64,000 bases of DNA from contig DKPQ01000017.1 of assembly GCA_002471275.1 (NCBI GenBank), positions 744,001-808,000 of the forward strand, given 5' to 3'. Source of the DNA: Flammeovirgaceae bacterium UBA7330 (lineage in GTDB: Bacteria; Bacteroidota; Bacteroidia; Cytophagales; Cyclobacteriaceae). This document shows positions 35,292-44,771 of this stretch, piece after piece. Under the pieces are notes generated by a model. It did not search any database and was not told where the DNA came from. It was given only the letters and a program-made list of their open reading frames with translations. The stretch's first letter is position 1. Each line of letters starts with the position of its first letter. Position numbers and translations under genes: made by a program.

Positions 35292-37805
35292 ATGTCAGAC
35301 GGAGACGATAAAAACTTACCTGACGAAGAGTCAGGAATGCAATCCGCCGGTCAAACAATCATCCCGATTAACATAGAGGAGGAAATGAGGGGAGCATACA
35401 TCGATTATTCGATGTCTGTAATCATTTCCAGGGCATTACCGGATGTCCGCGATGGACTTAAGCCAGTTCATCGTCGCATACTTTATGGTATGTTGGAGCT
35501 TGGGGTCAACTACAACAAGCCCTACAAGAAATCTGCAAGGATTGTCGGAGAAGTACTTGGTAAGTATCACCCTCATGGTGACTCTGCTGTGTACGATACC
35601 ATGGTAAGGATGGCCCAGCCGTGGTCATTGAGGTATGAATTGGTCGACGGACAGGGAAACTTTGGTTCGGTTGATGGCGATTCACCTGCAGCTATGCGAT
35701 ATACCGAGGCTCGATTAAGAAGGATCGCCGAAGAAATGCTGGCAGATATCAACAAAAATACAGTTGATTTTCAGCCAAACTTCGATGATTCATTATCAGA
35801 GCCAGCTGTGTTGCCAGGCAAGTTGCCTAACCTGCTTTTAAATGGTGCTTCAGGAATCGCGGTAGGTATGGCAACCAATATGGCGCCACACAACCTTTCT
35901 GAAGTAGTAGATGGCATCTCTGCCTATATCGACAACAATGACATCACCATAGAAGAGCTAATCACTCACATAACCGCGCCTGATTTCCCTACTGGGGGTA
36001 TCATCTATGGTTATCAGGGTGTTAGATCTGCTTTTGAAACAGGGCGTGGACGGATCGTGATGCGAGCCAAAGCGGAGATTGAGGCGCTGAAGTCAGGAAG
36101 GGAGCAAATCATTGTCACTGAGATCCCTTACATGGTCAATAAGGCCAACATGATTGAGAAAACCGCTCAGCTGGTCAACGAGAAGAAGATTGAAGGGATT
36201 TCTGATATCAGGGATGAGTCGGACAGGTCAGGAATGCGGATCGTCTACGAACTCAAGAAAGACACCATTCCTAACGTAGTACTTAATAATCTTTTCAAGT
36301 ATACACAGCTTCAATCATCATTCAGCGTAAACAACGTTGCGCTGGTAAAGGGAAGGCCGCTTACGCTCAACCTTAAAGACCTCATCAGGCATTATGTAGA
36401 TCACCGTCATGAGGTGGTGATCCGCAGGACGCAGTATGAGTTGGATGAAGCTGAGAAGAGAGCTCACATTCTTGAGGGTTATCTCATTGCACTTGATAAT
36501 CTGGACGAGGTAATTGCCCTGATCAGAAGTTCAAGAGATCCTGAAATAGCCAAGTCCGGCTTGATGGAGAAGTTCAACCTTTCGGAGATCCAGGCCAAAG
36601 CTATTTTGGACATGCGTCTGCAGCGACTGACAGGACTGGAGCGCGAAAAAATTGTGAAAGAATATGAGGAGATCAAGAAATTGATTGAGCATCTTCAGAA
36701 TATTCTGGACAAAGAAGATTTGCGGATGCAGATCATCAAAGATGAGCTTATCGAATTGAAAGATCGCTACGGTGATGAGCGTAGATCAATCATTGAGCAT
36801 GCTGCAGATGAATTTACCGCCGAGGATATGATCCCGGATGAAGAGATGGTGATTACCATTTCGCATCAGGGCTATATCAAAAGGACTCAACTGGCAGAAT
36901 ACAGAGCGCAGGGTAGAGGTGGTGTAGGTAGCCGTGCTGTGGCCACGAAAGATGATGACTTCCCGGAACATCTTTTCATTGCTACAAACCATAATTATTT
37001 GTTGCTATTTACAGAACATGGAAAGGTATTCTGGAAAAAGGTTTGGGAGATTCCTGAAGGTAGTAAAACCTCCAAAGGAAGAGCTATACAAAACCTGATC
37101 AATATTGATGCGGATGATAAAGTAAGAGCCGTCATCAATGTTCAGACACTTTCAGATCCGGACTATATCAATAACAATTTCCTTGTGATGTGTACCCAAA
37201 ATGGTACCATTAAGAAGACTTCGCTTGAAGCCTACAGTCGTCCTAGACAAAATGGTATCAACGCAATCACCATTCATGAGGGTAATAAATTATTATCTGT
37301 TCGTTTAACCAATGGAGATAATCACATAGTGATTGCCAGTAATTCAGGCAGAGCGATCCACTTCCATGAATCAGATGTAAGACCAATGGGAAGGATGGCT
37401 GCCGGAGTGAAAGGTATATCACTAAAAGATAAGGAATTCGTAGTTGGTATGGTTTGTGTTTCTAATCAGGAACCATCTAACCTTTTGGTGGTATCTGAAA
37501 AAGGATACGGCAAGCGATCTGATCTGGAAGATTATCGCATCACCAAAAGAGGTGGAAAGGGTGTAAAAACCCTGAATGTTACCGAAAAAACCGGTCAATT
37601 GGTGGCTATCAAAGACGTAGTAGATAGTGATGATCTGATGATTATCAATAAGTCGGGAATTGCCATTCGATTGAATGTGGTTGATCTCAGGGTAATGGGA
37701 AGAGCAACCCAGGGAGTTAGGCTTATTAAACTCAACGATAAAGATGAAATTTCAGCAGTTGAAAAAATAAGTCAAATTGATGAGGAAGAAGAAAATGTTA
37801 ATTAA
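35292..37805 (+). CDS. gyrA: DNA gyrase subunit A
   Basis: This 837-residue subunit breaks and rejoins DNA for negative supercoiling. The catalytic tyrosine is Tyr137 (AAMRYTEARL). The quinolone region HPHGDSAVYD has Ser98 and Asp102 at the positions equivalent to E. coli Ser83 and Asp87, the susceptible state. The C-terminal pinwheel contains a GyrA-box-like KRGGKG (ITKRGGKGVKT), which distinguishes it from ParC. No gyrB is in the window. The gene is followed after 35 bases by a TPR gene. Confidence 0.97.
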   Translation: MSDGDDKNLPDEESGMQSAGQTIIPINIEEEMRGAYIDYSMSVIISRALPDVRDGLKPVHRRILYGMLELGVNYNKPYKKSARIVGEVLGKYHPHGDSAVYDTMVRMAQPWSLRYELVDGQGNFGSVDGDSPAAMRYTEARLRRIAEEMLADINKNTVDFQPNFDDSLSEPAVLPGKLPNLLLNGASGIAVGMATNMAPHNLSEVVDGISAYIDNNDITIEELITHITAPDFPTGGIIYGYQGVRSAFETGRGRIVMRAKAEIEALKSGREQIIVTEIPYMVNKANMIEKTAQLVNEKKIEGISDIRDESDRSGMRIVYELKKDTIPNVVLNNLFKYTQLQSSFSVNNVALVKGRPLTLNLKDLIRHYVDHRHEVVIRRTQYELDEAEKRAHILEGYLIALDNLDEVIALIRSSRDPEIAKSGLMEKFNLSEIQAKAILDMRLQRLTGLEREKIVKEYEEIKKLIEHLQNILDKEDLRMQIIKDELIELKDRYGDERRSIIEHAADEFTAEDMIPDEEMVITISHQGYIKRTQLAEYRAQGRGGVGSRAVATKDDDFPEHLFIATNHNYLLLFTEHGKVFWKKVWEIPEGSKTSKGRAIQNLINIDADDKVRAVINVQTLSDPDYINNNFLVMCTQNGTIKKTSLEAYSRPRQNGINAITIHEGNKLLSVRLTNGDNHIVIASNSGRAIHFHESDVRPMGRMAAGVKGISLKDKEFVVGMVCVSNQEPSNLLVVSEKGYGKRSDLEDYRITKRGGKGVKTLNVTEKTGQLVAIKDVVDSDDLMIINKSGIAIRLNVVDLRVMGRATQGVRLIKLNDKDEISAVEKISQIDEEEENVN

Positions 37806-37840
37806 CTTATAATTTTAAAACGCGCGAATCTAGGTTTACA

Positions 37841-39022
37841 ATGAAAAAGATACTAGGACTTACTCTGGCATTGATGGTATGCTTTGCCGGTTATTCACAG
37901 AAAAAGCCAAAGGTCAATAAGGCAAAGAGCCTTATGGATAAGGGCGAATTAGCTGAAGCGAAGGAAATTCTCGATGCTGCAACTACCCATGAAAAAACCA
38001 TGGAAGATGGAAAAATGTGGTATTATAGAGGATTATTGTATGTACAATTAGATACCACATCTAATGATGCTTACAAAATGCTTTCCAACAACCCAATGGA
38101 AACTGCCATGAAATCTTTTCAAAGAGCCGATGAATTGGCAGATGAGGGGAAGGAGTATTTTTATACCACCACGGCTTCGCCATTTCCGGTGACCAAATCG
38201 GAGCAGATCAATAATTACTATAGCTACTACTACAACATTGGAGTGAATGAATACCAGGAAAGCAATTTCCAGGAAGCTGTTGATTATTTTGATAAAGCTT
38301 CTTTTATTCAGCCTGCAGATACCAACTCTGTGATCAATGCTGCCTTTGCAGCTCATTCTGGTGAGTTGTATGAAGATGCTAAAAAGTTTTATAAAAAGGC
38401 CATTGAAAGAGGTGCAGTCAACAAGGATTATTTCTTTAACTACATCGCCATTGTAGGCATGGAAAATGACCTGGAAAAGTCATTGACAGCTGTAAATGAG
38501 GCATTGGAATACTTCCCTGATGATGTGGATCTTACCAGAAATAGAATTGACCTCCTGATAAAATTGGATAGGATAGACGAAGCCAGGACTGAATTAGAGA
38601 AAGCTGTTACTGAAGATCCAGGTAATCCGGATCTTCAATTTGCACTGGGTGTGATCCATGATCAGCTGGGCAATAGAGATAAGGCCCTGGCTGCTTACGA
38701 CAAAGCCATCGAAGCAAATGGAACCCACTACAATTCCAACTTCAATAAAGGTGTGTTGCTTTTGGATGCAGCTAATGACATCATCAAACAGCAGAATAAC
38801 CTTGGCATGACGAAAGCGGATAAAAAGAAATATTCTGAGCTAGAGCCAGTGATCCAGCAAAAACTTAAAGAAGCAATGCCTCAGTGGGAAAGGATTGTAG
38901 AGATCAGTCCTCAGGGAGATAAGGCACAGAACATGGAGTACCTGGTGTATATTTATACCAACCTTGGTATGAAGGACAAAGCCAGCGCCACTCAAAAGAA
39001 GATTAACGCCTTGGAGCAATAA
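37841..39022 (+). CDS. Secreted TPR-repeat protein
   Basis: This 393-residue protein has a signal peptide (ILGLTLALMVCFAGYSQ). At least five TPR-like units are visible (NIGVNEYQESNFQEAVDYFDKASFI, PDLQFALGVIHDQLGNRDKALAAYDKAIEANG). No catalytic motif is seen. It lies 35 bases after gyrA and may be co-transcribed; a strong terminator follows at 39046-39073. It is probably a periplasmic scaffold or assembly factor of unknown partner. Confidence 0.85.
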   Translation: MKKILGLTLALMVCFAGYSQKKPKVNKAKSLMDKGELAEAKEILDAATTHEKTMEDGKMWYYRGLLYVQLDTTSNDAYKMLSNNPMETAMKSFQRADELADEGKEYFYTTTASPFPVTKSEQINNYYSYYYNIGVNEYQESNFQEAVDYFDKASFIQPADTNSVINAAFAAHSGELYEDAKKFYKKAIERGAVNKDYFFNYIAIVGMENDLEKSLTAVNEALEYFPDDVDLTRNRIDLLIKLDRIDEARTELEKAVTEDPGNPDLQFALGVIHDQLGNRDKALAAYDKAIEANGTHYNSNFNKGVLLLDAANDIIKQQNNLGMTKADKKKYSELEPVIQQKLKEAMPQWERIVEISPQGDKAQNMEYLVYIYTNLGMKDKASATQKKINALEQ

Positions 39023-39045
39023 TCTTAAAATCAAAGAAACCCTCT

Positions 39046-39073
39046 AAAAAGCAGTCTTAGGGCTGCTTTTTTT
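39046..39073 (+). terminator. Intrinsic terminator after the gyrA-TPR unit
   Basis: AAAAAGCAGTC pairs with GGCTGCTTTTT around TTAG with one G-U pair, ending in seven T (39067-39073). Confidence 0.85.
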
Positions 39074-39210
39074 ATTTCCATTTGCTTATAGGTTACTTAG
39101 TGATTTTTAACAGATACACTGTGTCGAATTTTGGGAAGGAGAGTGCACTTTACCCAAATGATTTTAGGAGATTTGTGTCTTGAGATTCAATCTAATATCA
39201 AAAGTGAGTA

Positions 39211-40149
39211 ATGGCTGAACCAATCATTTCTGTTTCCGGTGTAAAGAAATACTTTGGGAGTACTAAGGCTGTCGATGGGATAGATCTTACCATTGAAAAA
39301 GGGGAGTTTGTTGCCCTTTTGGGGCCAAATGGGGCCGGAAAAACCACCCTTGTGGAGATGATTGAAGGCATTCAAAAGCCTGATAAAGGTGAGATCCTGA
39401 TCAACAACCTCCCCTGGAAAGGCAATGAAACCAAATTACGGAAAATCATTGGTATTTCATTTCAGGAAACGTATTTCATTGAGAAACTCACCGTATGGGA
39501 AACACTTGAATTGTTTTCAGGATTCTATGATCTACCCAGGGAAAGGTCCGAGGCAATCATAGAGCTTATAGGGCTCAGTGAGAAAAGGAAAACCTATACC
39601 AAGCACCTATCGGGAGGACAGCGACAAAAGCTGGCATTGGGGATTGCTTTTTTGAATCAGCCAGAAGTTCTCTTGCTGGATGAACCTACCACCGGATTGG
39701 ATCCTACTGCAAGACGAGAAATATGGGAGATCCTCAAGAAACTTAGAAAGACATATAATACCGCTATGATCCTCACCACTCATTACATGGAAGAGGCTTC
39801 GTATTTGTGTGAAAGGATCGTCATTATCGATCGGGGAAAGGTGCTGGCACGAGGTACATTAGATGATTTGTTGTCAGAATACATCAACGGTGAGAAAATT
39901 TCGTTCGCTGTCAATATGTCCTTGAGCAACAATGGTATCCCAAAGCCAGACAGTATCATCAATATGAATTTTTCTGAGGATGGATTAAAAGGCGAAATCA
40001 TTGTAAAAGATCTCGTGGAATATCTTCCGTCGTTTTTACAATACATCGAAGAAGAAAAGCTGACGCTGACATCCCTTGAGTGCAGAAAGATGACCCTGGA
40101 CGATCTTTTTATCGCTATGACAGGCAGACATTTAATTGAAGAAAAATGA
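39211..40149 (+). CDS. ABC transporter ATP-binding protein (ABC-2 exporter type)
   Basis: This 312-residue ATPase has Walker A GPNGAGKT at 38-45, Q-loop SFQETYF, signature LSGGQRQKLALG, Walker B VLLLDEP and the switch His in LTTHYMEEA. A C-terminal extension of about 90 residues is typical of CcmA/DrrA-type exporters. It overlaps the permease gene by 4 bases (ATGA). The pair probably exports a lipid, polysaccharide or drug; the substrate cannot be told. Confidence 0.95.
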   Translation: MAEPIISVSGVKKYFGSTKAVDGIDLTIEKGEFVALLGPNGAGKTTLVEMIEGIQKPDKGEILINNLPWKGNETKLRKIIGISFQETYFIEKLTVWETLELFSGFYDLPRERSEAIIELIGLSEKRKTYTKHLSGGQRQKLALGIAFLNQPEVLLLDEPTTGLDPTARREIWEILKKLRKTYNTAMILTTHYMEEASYLCERIVIIDRGKVLARGTLDDLLSEYINGEKISFAVNMSLSNNGIPKPDSIINMNFSEDGLKGEIIVKDLVEYLPSFLQYIEEEKLTLTSLECRKMTLDDLFIAMTGRHLIEEK

Positions 40150-41201
40150 GGCAATTGATATTATTGACTGGAGTAGAATTGAAGGAATACATACGTGAGC
40201 CTGGTGTGCTGTTTTGGGCTATCTTTTTCCCAATCCTGCTCGCGTTGGGGTTAGGTCTGGCATTTTCTGGTGGTGGAGAAATGGAGAAAACTGTAGCCAT
40301 TGTATGTGCTGATACAGACTGTACTTTTCCATATGATTTATCTGAGGAGAGCAAAGGGAAACTACTGGGGAATGAAAAAATCGGATATACCAGATACCAG
40401 TTTGAAAAGACAAGTTGGGATGAATCTATCCTCATGCTGAAGAAAGGTATGATCAGCATGATACTCAAGGTAGATGGTGAAGACATCCAGTATCATTTCG
40501 ATCCCAACAATGCTGAAGCTAATTATGCCTACCTGCAATTGTCTGCTGCCATCAAGGGGGAGGCGCCTGACCCGGGTAATATCACCGTATTAGAGCAGGC
40601 AGGGACCAGATACATTGATTTTCTGATCCCGGGGCTTTTGGCGATGGGAGTGATGATGAGTTGCATGTGGGGAATTAGCTATAGCAATGTAGACCGCAGA
40701 AATAAGAAGTTGCTCAGGCGCATGGTAGCAACACCCATGAAGAAGTACAATTATGTAGCCTCTCAGCTCGTTTCCCGCCTCATGTTGAGCGCTATTGAAG
40801 TGCTGTTACTGGTAGGTATCACCAAATGGATATTTGATATTTCCGTTACCGGATCGATACTGGCTGTGGTCCTTTTGGTGATAGCAGGTAATGTAGCATT
40901 TACAGGTTTGGCTATCCTGATAGCTTCCAGAACCGCGAATACGCAGATTGCCAATGGCTTAATCAACCTGGTCGTGATGCCAATGATGATCATGTCCGGT
41001 ATCTACTTCAGCTATCACAATTTTCCGGATTTTATGATTGCTGTGATTCAATTCCTCCCATTGACCATACTTGCCGACAGTATTCGGACCGTATTTCTTG
41101 AGGGGGCTACATTGATAAATGTATTGCCACAGATGATTAGCCTATTTGTATTTGGGTTGGTATCGTACGGCCTGGGTATCCGTATTTATAAATGGTATTG
41201 A
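40146..41201 (+). CDS. ABC-2 type transporter permease
   Basis: The 351-residue membrane protein has a first helix after REPGVLFWAIFFPILLALGLGLAF, a large extracytoplasmic loop at about 55-155, and five more helices from IDFLIPGLLAMGVMMS onward (MLSAIEVLLLVGI, GSILAVVLLVIAGNVAFTGLAILIA, GLINLVVMPMMIMSGIYFSY, MISLFVFGLVSYGLGIRIY). This is the ABC-2 (DrrB/LptFG-unrelated) layout with one ATPase gene upstream. It is convergent with the next gene, with 6 bases between stops. Confidence 0.93.
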   Translation: MRQLILLTGVELKEYIREPGVLFWAIFFPILLALGLGLAFSGGGEMEKTVAIVCADTDCTFPYDLSEESKGKLLGNEKIGYTRYQFEKTSWDESILMLKKGMISMILKVDGEDIQYHFDPNNAEANYAYLQLSAAIKGEAPDPGNITVLEQAGTRYIDFLIPGLLAMGVMMSCMWGISYSNVDRRNKKLLRRMVATPMKKYNYVASQLVSRLMLSAIEVLLLVGITKWIFDISVTGSILAVVLLVIAGNVAFTGLAILIASRTANTQIANGLINLVVMPMMIMSGIYFSYHNFPDFMIAVIQFLPLTILADSIRTVFLEGATLINVLPQMISLFVFGLVSYGLGIRIYKWY

Positions 41202-41207
41202 GAATCC

Positions 41208-42116
41208 TTAGCGGCTGGAAAGGTCAAGGTTATAAACCAGTCTCATGTCAAGGATTGGACCCGCGTCAAAAGCGATGTTTTTTTGTGTTCTGTCATCACC
41301 AAAACTCAAAATAGCTACTCTGAAATCCATTTCATCACCTTCAGCAAACTGCAGGTAACTTCTGCCCACAGCAAATCCGGCCCTTGCCTCAAAACACAAG
41401 CCTCCCCAAAACTTATACCTTCCGAAAAGTGTCAGGTCGATGCTCTGACGCTCAATATAGTCATTACTGTATAGGGGATCACCAATTTGGAAACTGGTGA
41501 TCAATCCAAAATGGCTAAAACCCAAAGTAAGCTTTTCTGTTGCATGATAATTGATCTTTGCAAAGATCGGGAGCAGTCCGGATATTGACCATTTGGGAGC
41601 AACAATCCAGTCGAGATATACAAGCGGAACGAACATATTTCCGAATTTTTCCCGGTTGTACATCAGTCCATACCGCATGGTCAGATCTTCCTGGTATTTC
41701 ACCTCGTAGAGTCCTATCGCACCTAGTTGGAAGTGTTTTATGTCAACTTGATTGAGATCACTCATAAACCTGGGTACGATCAGTATTTGCATGGCGTTTT
41801 TCTCATTAAACTTTCTAACCCAACCGGTCTGAAGGATAATGCCATGAACCCCGATAGGCATGATGCTCCCGGGTACATTATCCGAGTAGTCAATGTTGAA
41901 TTGCTGATATGTCAGATCTGTATACCAGATCGTTGATTCATCGATCACTACAGGGATCTTGAAATTTGTCATTAAACCCGTTTCACTGGCATTTCCCTGG
42001 TTATTCTCATAAGGTTGTGAGGGTCCGAAACGGTAGGAGAATGTAGCCAGATCAATAGATTGCTGTGCCAACAAAGAGGATGTTGAAAGAAAGAGTAGGA
42101 GGATGGTCGCTTTCAT
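41208..42116 (-). CDS. Outer-membrane beta-barrel protein (DUF6268-like)
   Basis: This 302-residue protein has a signal peptide (MKATILLLFLSTSSLLAQ). The body has alternating strands (STIWYTDLTYQQFNIDYS, NAMQILIVPRFMSDLNQV, WSISGLLPIFAKINYHATEKLTLGFSHFGL) and ends MRLVYNLDLSSR. From memory it resembles DUF6268 outer-membrane proteins, including the I-P-R-x-x-S-D-L-N motif. Function is unknown. It is a single gene, divergent from the T9SS cargo gene. Confidence 0.8.
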   Translation of the reverse strand: MKATILLLFLSTSSLLAQQSIDLATFSYRFGPSQPYENNQGNASETGLMTNFKIPVVIDESTIWYTDLTYQQFNIDYSDNVPGSIMPIGVHGIILQTGWVRKFNEKNAMQILIVPRFMSDLNQVDIKHFQLGAIGLYEVKYQEDLTMRYGLMYNREKFGNMFVPLVYLDWIVAPKWSISGLLPIFAKINYHATEKLTLGFSHFGLITSFQIGDPLYSNDYIERQSIDLTLFGRYKFWGGLCFEARAGFAVGRSYLQFAEGDEMDFRVAILSFGDDRTQKNIAFDAGPILDMRLVYNLDLSSR

Positions 42117-42272
42117 GAACTGAAATTAGCAAAAACAAACCGATATTTTATTAAAATTTTATTAATAGCCCATTCGTTTCAATTCTTTGTAATATTTGGG
42201 AAGGTCCTAAATATGTTAAGAATTATTCGCAAAATTTGGTCCCAAAATTGCACTAATAAGAGGAAATAATTT

Positions 42273-43877
42273 ATGATGAGATCACTAGGCTGGGTATATC
42301 TTATTTTTGTTGCTCATTTGGTAAGCGCTACAGTCACAGGTCCTAATTATGCTGGTACGGTAGGGACAAGCCCATCTGGTCCCGCTACCTGGTCCAACAC
42401 AGCTAATGCACAGGGTAGTACTTCTGATAATTATGCAACCGTTACGATTACGGGTTCTTCTGGTACGCAATCAGAATACCTCACACTAACAAATTTTGGA
42501 ATTGACATACCAACTGGTTTTCAAGTTGCGGGTGTTGTGGTAGAAATTAGGTGGAGAAGAAGTGGTGTCAACCTCATAGAAGATAATGCCATACAATTAA
42601 TAAAAGGAGGGACCATATCAGGCACAAATAAAGGTCTTGACGATCCTATTCCTACCACAGCATCTATAAGCACCTATGGGGGTAGTGCAGACACCTGGGG
42701 GCTTACATTTACTGAGGCAGAGGTGGAAGCTTCAAATTTTGGAGTAGCTATCCGATTAGATAAGCAAGTGGGGTCTGAAGGTGGTACAGGGGAGGTAGAT
42801 TGGGTACGAGTTACGATTACCTCAGTAAATGCTTCCACCAGTGCGGGGACACAGAGTGATCGGCAGGTAAGTGCAGGTGGGACAGACAACTCATGGACAC
42901 CCCTGACCAATCAAATAGCCACCCTGAATGGTTCATTCGAATCATCCACAAATGCAAAAGGTGAAAACTCTCAATATTTAATAGTTGATAACTTTGGGTT
43001 GTCAATCCCTGCATCACATGATATTCTGGGAATTTCTTTTACAATTCACAGAAAATCAACGGGTGATAAAACGCTTGATTATGCAGTTTACCTGGTTGAT
43101 GAAGCAGGAGCAGTAAGGACTTCGGGGACTAACAAGGCCAAAGGGGGTGATTGGCCTACAGTTGTTACATCCTCATCTTATGGTGGGTCTACTGATTTAT
43201 GGGGCGATGTTGGAGGATTTTGGACGCCGGCAAAGCTAAATGATCCTGATTTTGGACTGGCTATTGCTGTACAAATGGCTAATTCAGGTTCTGGAACTAG
43301 ACGAGCAGATATAGATTATGTGACAATTACTGTGTATTCTGATGTAAGTCTTCCTGTAGAACTCACAAAGTTTGAAGGTTTGTACAGTCTTGGGAAAGTA
43401 AAGTTGAACTGGCAAACAGCAACGGAAATCAACAATGATTATTTTGAAGTTCAACGGGCTACTGTTCAGCAGGACTTTCAGACCATAGGAAAAGTGGAGG
43501 GGAATGGAGACTCAGATGCTTTGATAGATTATGAGTTTGAGGATCTACGCCCTGTGAATGGAATCAACTACTACAGACTTAAACAAGTCGACTTTGATGG
43601 TAAATTCGAGTATTCACCAATTGTAGTAGTTTATACTTCAATCATGGTACCCAAGTTTGATATTTATCCAAACCCGGCAGAATCTTATGTATTTATATCT
43701 ACCAATGTACCATTGAGTGGATCTGATCTTAGGGTTTACAATTTGAATGGCACAGAGATGAATTTGTTGATCACAGACCCACAGAAAATTGATGTGTCTG
43801 GGCTCTCCACAGGCTTGTATATCATGAAGGTCAGTACTCCGGTTGAGACATTCAATCTAAAATTTGTAAAAAAGTAG
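42273..43877 (+). CDS. Large secreted T9SS cargo protein with a duplicated domain
   Basis: This 534-residue protein starts with a signal peptide ending near LVSA. Two homologous beta-rich domains occupy about residues 28-183 and 199-354; both contain a ...YL-(T/V)NFG(I/L)(D/S)IP... strand, an STYGGSAD-TWG/SSYGGSTD-LWG motif and a D(W/Y)VxxTI end. A fibronectin-like domain (LPVELTKFEG...NNDYFEVQRA...YYRLKQVDFDGKFEYSP) spans about 359-455. A type A T9SS sorting domain (YPNPAESYVFI...GLYIMKVSTPVETFNLKFVKK) closes the protein. It is likely a surface or matrix adhesin-like protein; no enzyme motif is seen. ATG 42276 is an equivalent start. Confidence 0.88.
   Translation: MMRSLGWVYLIFVAHLVSATVTGPNYAGTVGTSPSGPATWSNTANAQGSTSDNYATVTITGSSGTQSEYLTLTNFGIDIPTGFQVAGVVVEIRWRRSGVNLIEDNAIQLIKGGTISGTNKGLDDPIPTTASISTYGGSADTWGLTFTEAEVEASNFGVAIRLDKQVGSEGGTGEVDWVRVTITSVNASTSAGTQSDRQVSAGGTDNSWTPLTNQIATLNGSFESSTNAKGENSQYLIVDNFGLSIPASHDILGISFTIHRKSTGDKTLDYAVYLVDEAGAVRTSGTNKAKGGDWPTVVTSSSYGGSTDLWGDVGGFWTPAKLNDPDFGLAIAVQMANSGSGTRRADIDYVTITVYSDVSLPVELTKFEGLYSLGKVKLNWQTATEINNDYFEVQRATVQQDFQTIGKVEGNGDSDALIDYEFEDLRPVNGINYYRLKQVDFDGKFEYSPIVVVYTSIMVPKFDIYPNPAESYVFISTNVPLSGSDLRVYNLNGTEMNLLITDPQKIDVSGLSTGLYIMKVSTPVETFNLKFVKK
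42354..43334 (+). repeat. Intragenic domain duplication (two copies of about 156 codons)
   Basis: The protein segments at about residues 28-183 and 199-354 of the T9SS cargo align by eye through the shared motifs N-F-G-(I/L), S-T/S-Y-G-G-S, F-G-(V/L)-A-I and V-D-W-V/I-D-Y-V-x-I-T. They are diverged, so the duplication is old. Confidence 0.7.
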
Positions 43878-43968
43878 CATCGGTTTTTCTAGCAAATCAT
43901 TTTAACAATTTTAGTAGGTTATCGCTTTCTAATTAATTTGTAGTAAATTATTTAGAAATGTGTAGCCC

Positions 43969-44769
43969 ATGCTAGAAAACATAAATGAGGTATTTGACAG
44001 GCTGTTAAGCAACCTGATTGAGATTCTACCTGATCTGATATTGGCTGTTGGTTTGCTCATAGGGGGCTGGTTGATAGCAATGATTGTGGAGCGGGTTGTC
44101 AGGCGATCAATCCTTTATCTAAACAATGTTGCCAATGAAAACCTAAGGGGGAAGTTCCTGAATGTGGACCTTAAAGGTTCTGCCAGATTTGTTTCCAAAA
44201 CACTTTTTTGGATCATTATACTTATCACCCTTCTGGCATGCATTCATCTCTTACAATTTGATTTTTTGAGTGACCTTTTGAGTCGGGTCATTGGGTTTTT
44301 GCCCAGCATATTTGTTGCAGTTGTCATCATTTTGGCTGGAGTCATCTCAGCCCGCCTGGCGGATGACCTCATCAAATCGGCCGCAGCACGTACCGGACTC
44401 AACCTGGGGAAATATCTTGGTAGAATTATCAGATATCTCATTCTGTTTGTAGCCATCATTGTGGCTGTTGATCACCTGGGTATAAATATTCGCTTTCTCA
44501 CAAATCTGATCATCATCCTGGTTTCAGCTTTGTTATTTGGAGCAGCATTGGCGTTTGGGCTGGGGGCACAGACTTCCGTCAGCAATATCCTGGCGTCTTA
44601 TTACGTGAGGAAATCTTATAATTTGGGTGATAAAGTGCAAATAGGTGAGGTGACTGGAGTCATTGTGAAAATAACCGACCATGCCGTGTTACTTGAGACA
44701 CCTACTGGCAATGTGATGATCCCTGCCAAGGTATTTAATGAATCTAAAGCAGCCATTCTAAAAGACTGA
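43969..44769 (+). CDS. Small-conductance mechanosensitive channel (MscS family)
   Basis: The 266-residue protein has three N-terminal membrane segments (IEILPDLILAVGLLIGGWLIAM; TLFWIIILITLLACIHLL; IFVAVVIILAGVIS). It continues into a pore-lining-like helix (LVSALLFGAALAFGLGAQTSVSNILA) and the MscS beta-domain (YNLGDKVQIGEVTGVIVKITDHAVLLETPTGNVMIPAKVF). It opens on hypo-osmotic shock. It lacks the long C-terminal cage of E. coli MscS. It precedes the MgtE_N-CBS gene by 2 bases, so ion and osmotic functions are co-expressed. Confidence 0.93.
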   Translation: MLENINEVFDRLLSNLIEILPDLILAVGLLIGGWLIAMIVERVVRRSILYLNNVANENLRGKFLNVDLKGSARFVSKTLFWIIILITLLACIHLLQFDFLSDLLSRVIGFLPSIFVAVVIILAGVISARLADDLIKSAAARTGLNLGKYLGRIIRYLILFVAIIVAVDHLGINIRFLTNLIIILVSALLFGAALAFGLGAQTSVSNILASYYVRKSYNLGDKVQIGEVTGVIVKITDHAVLLETPTGNVMIPAKVFNESKAAILKD

Positions 44770-44771
44770 TT

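Noticed and set aside
39211..41201. Defence or bacteriocin-export role for the ABC pair
   Set aside because: The sequence shows only generic ABC-2 exporter motifs and no toxin, immunity or peptidase gene nearby.
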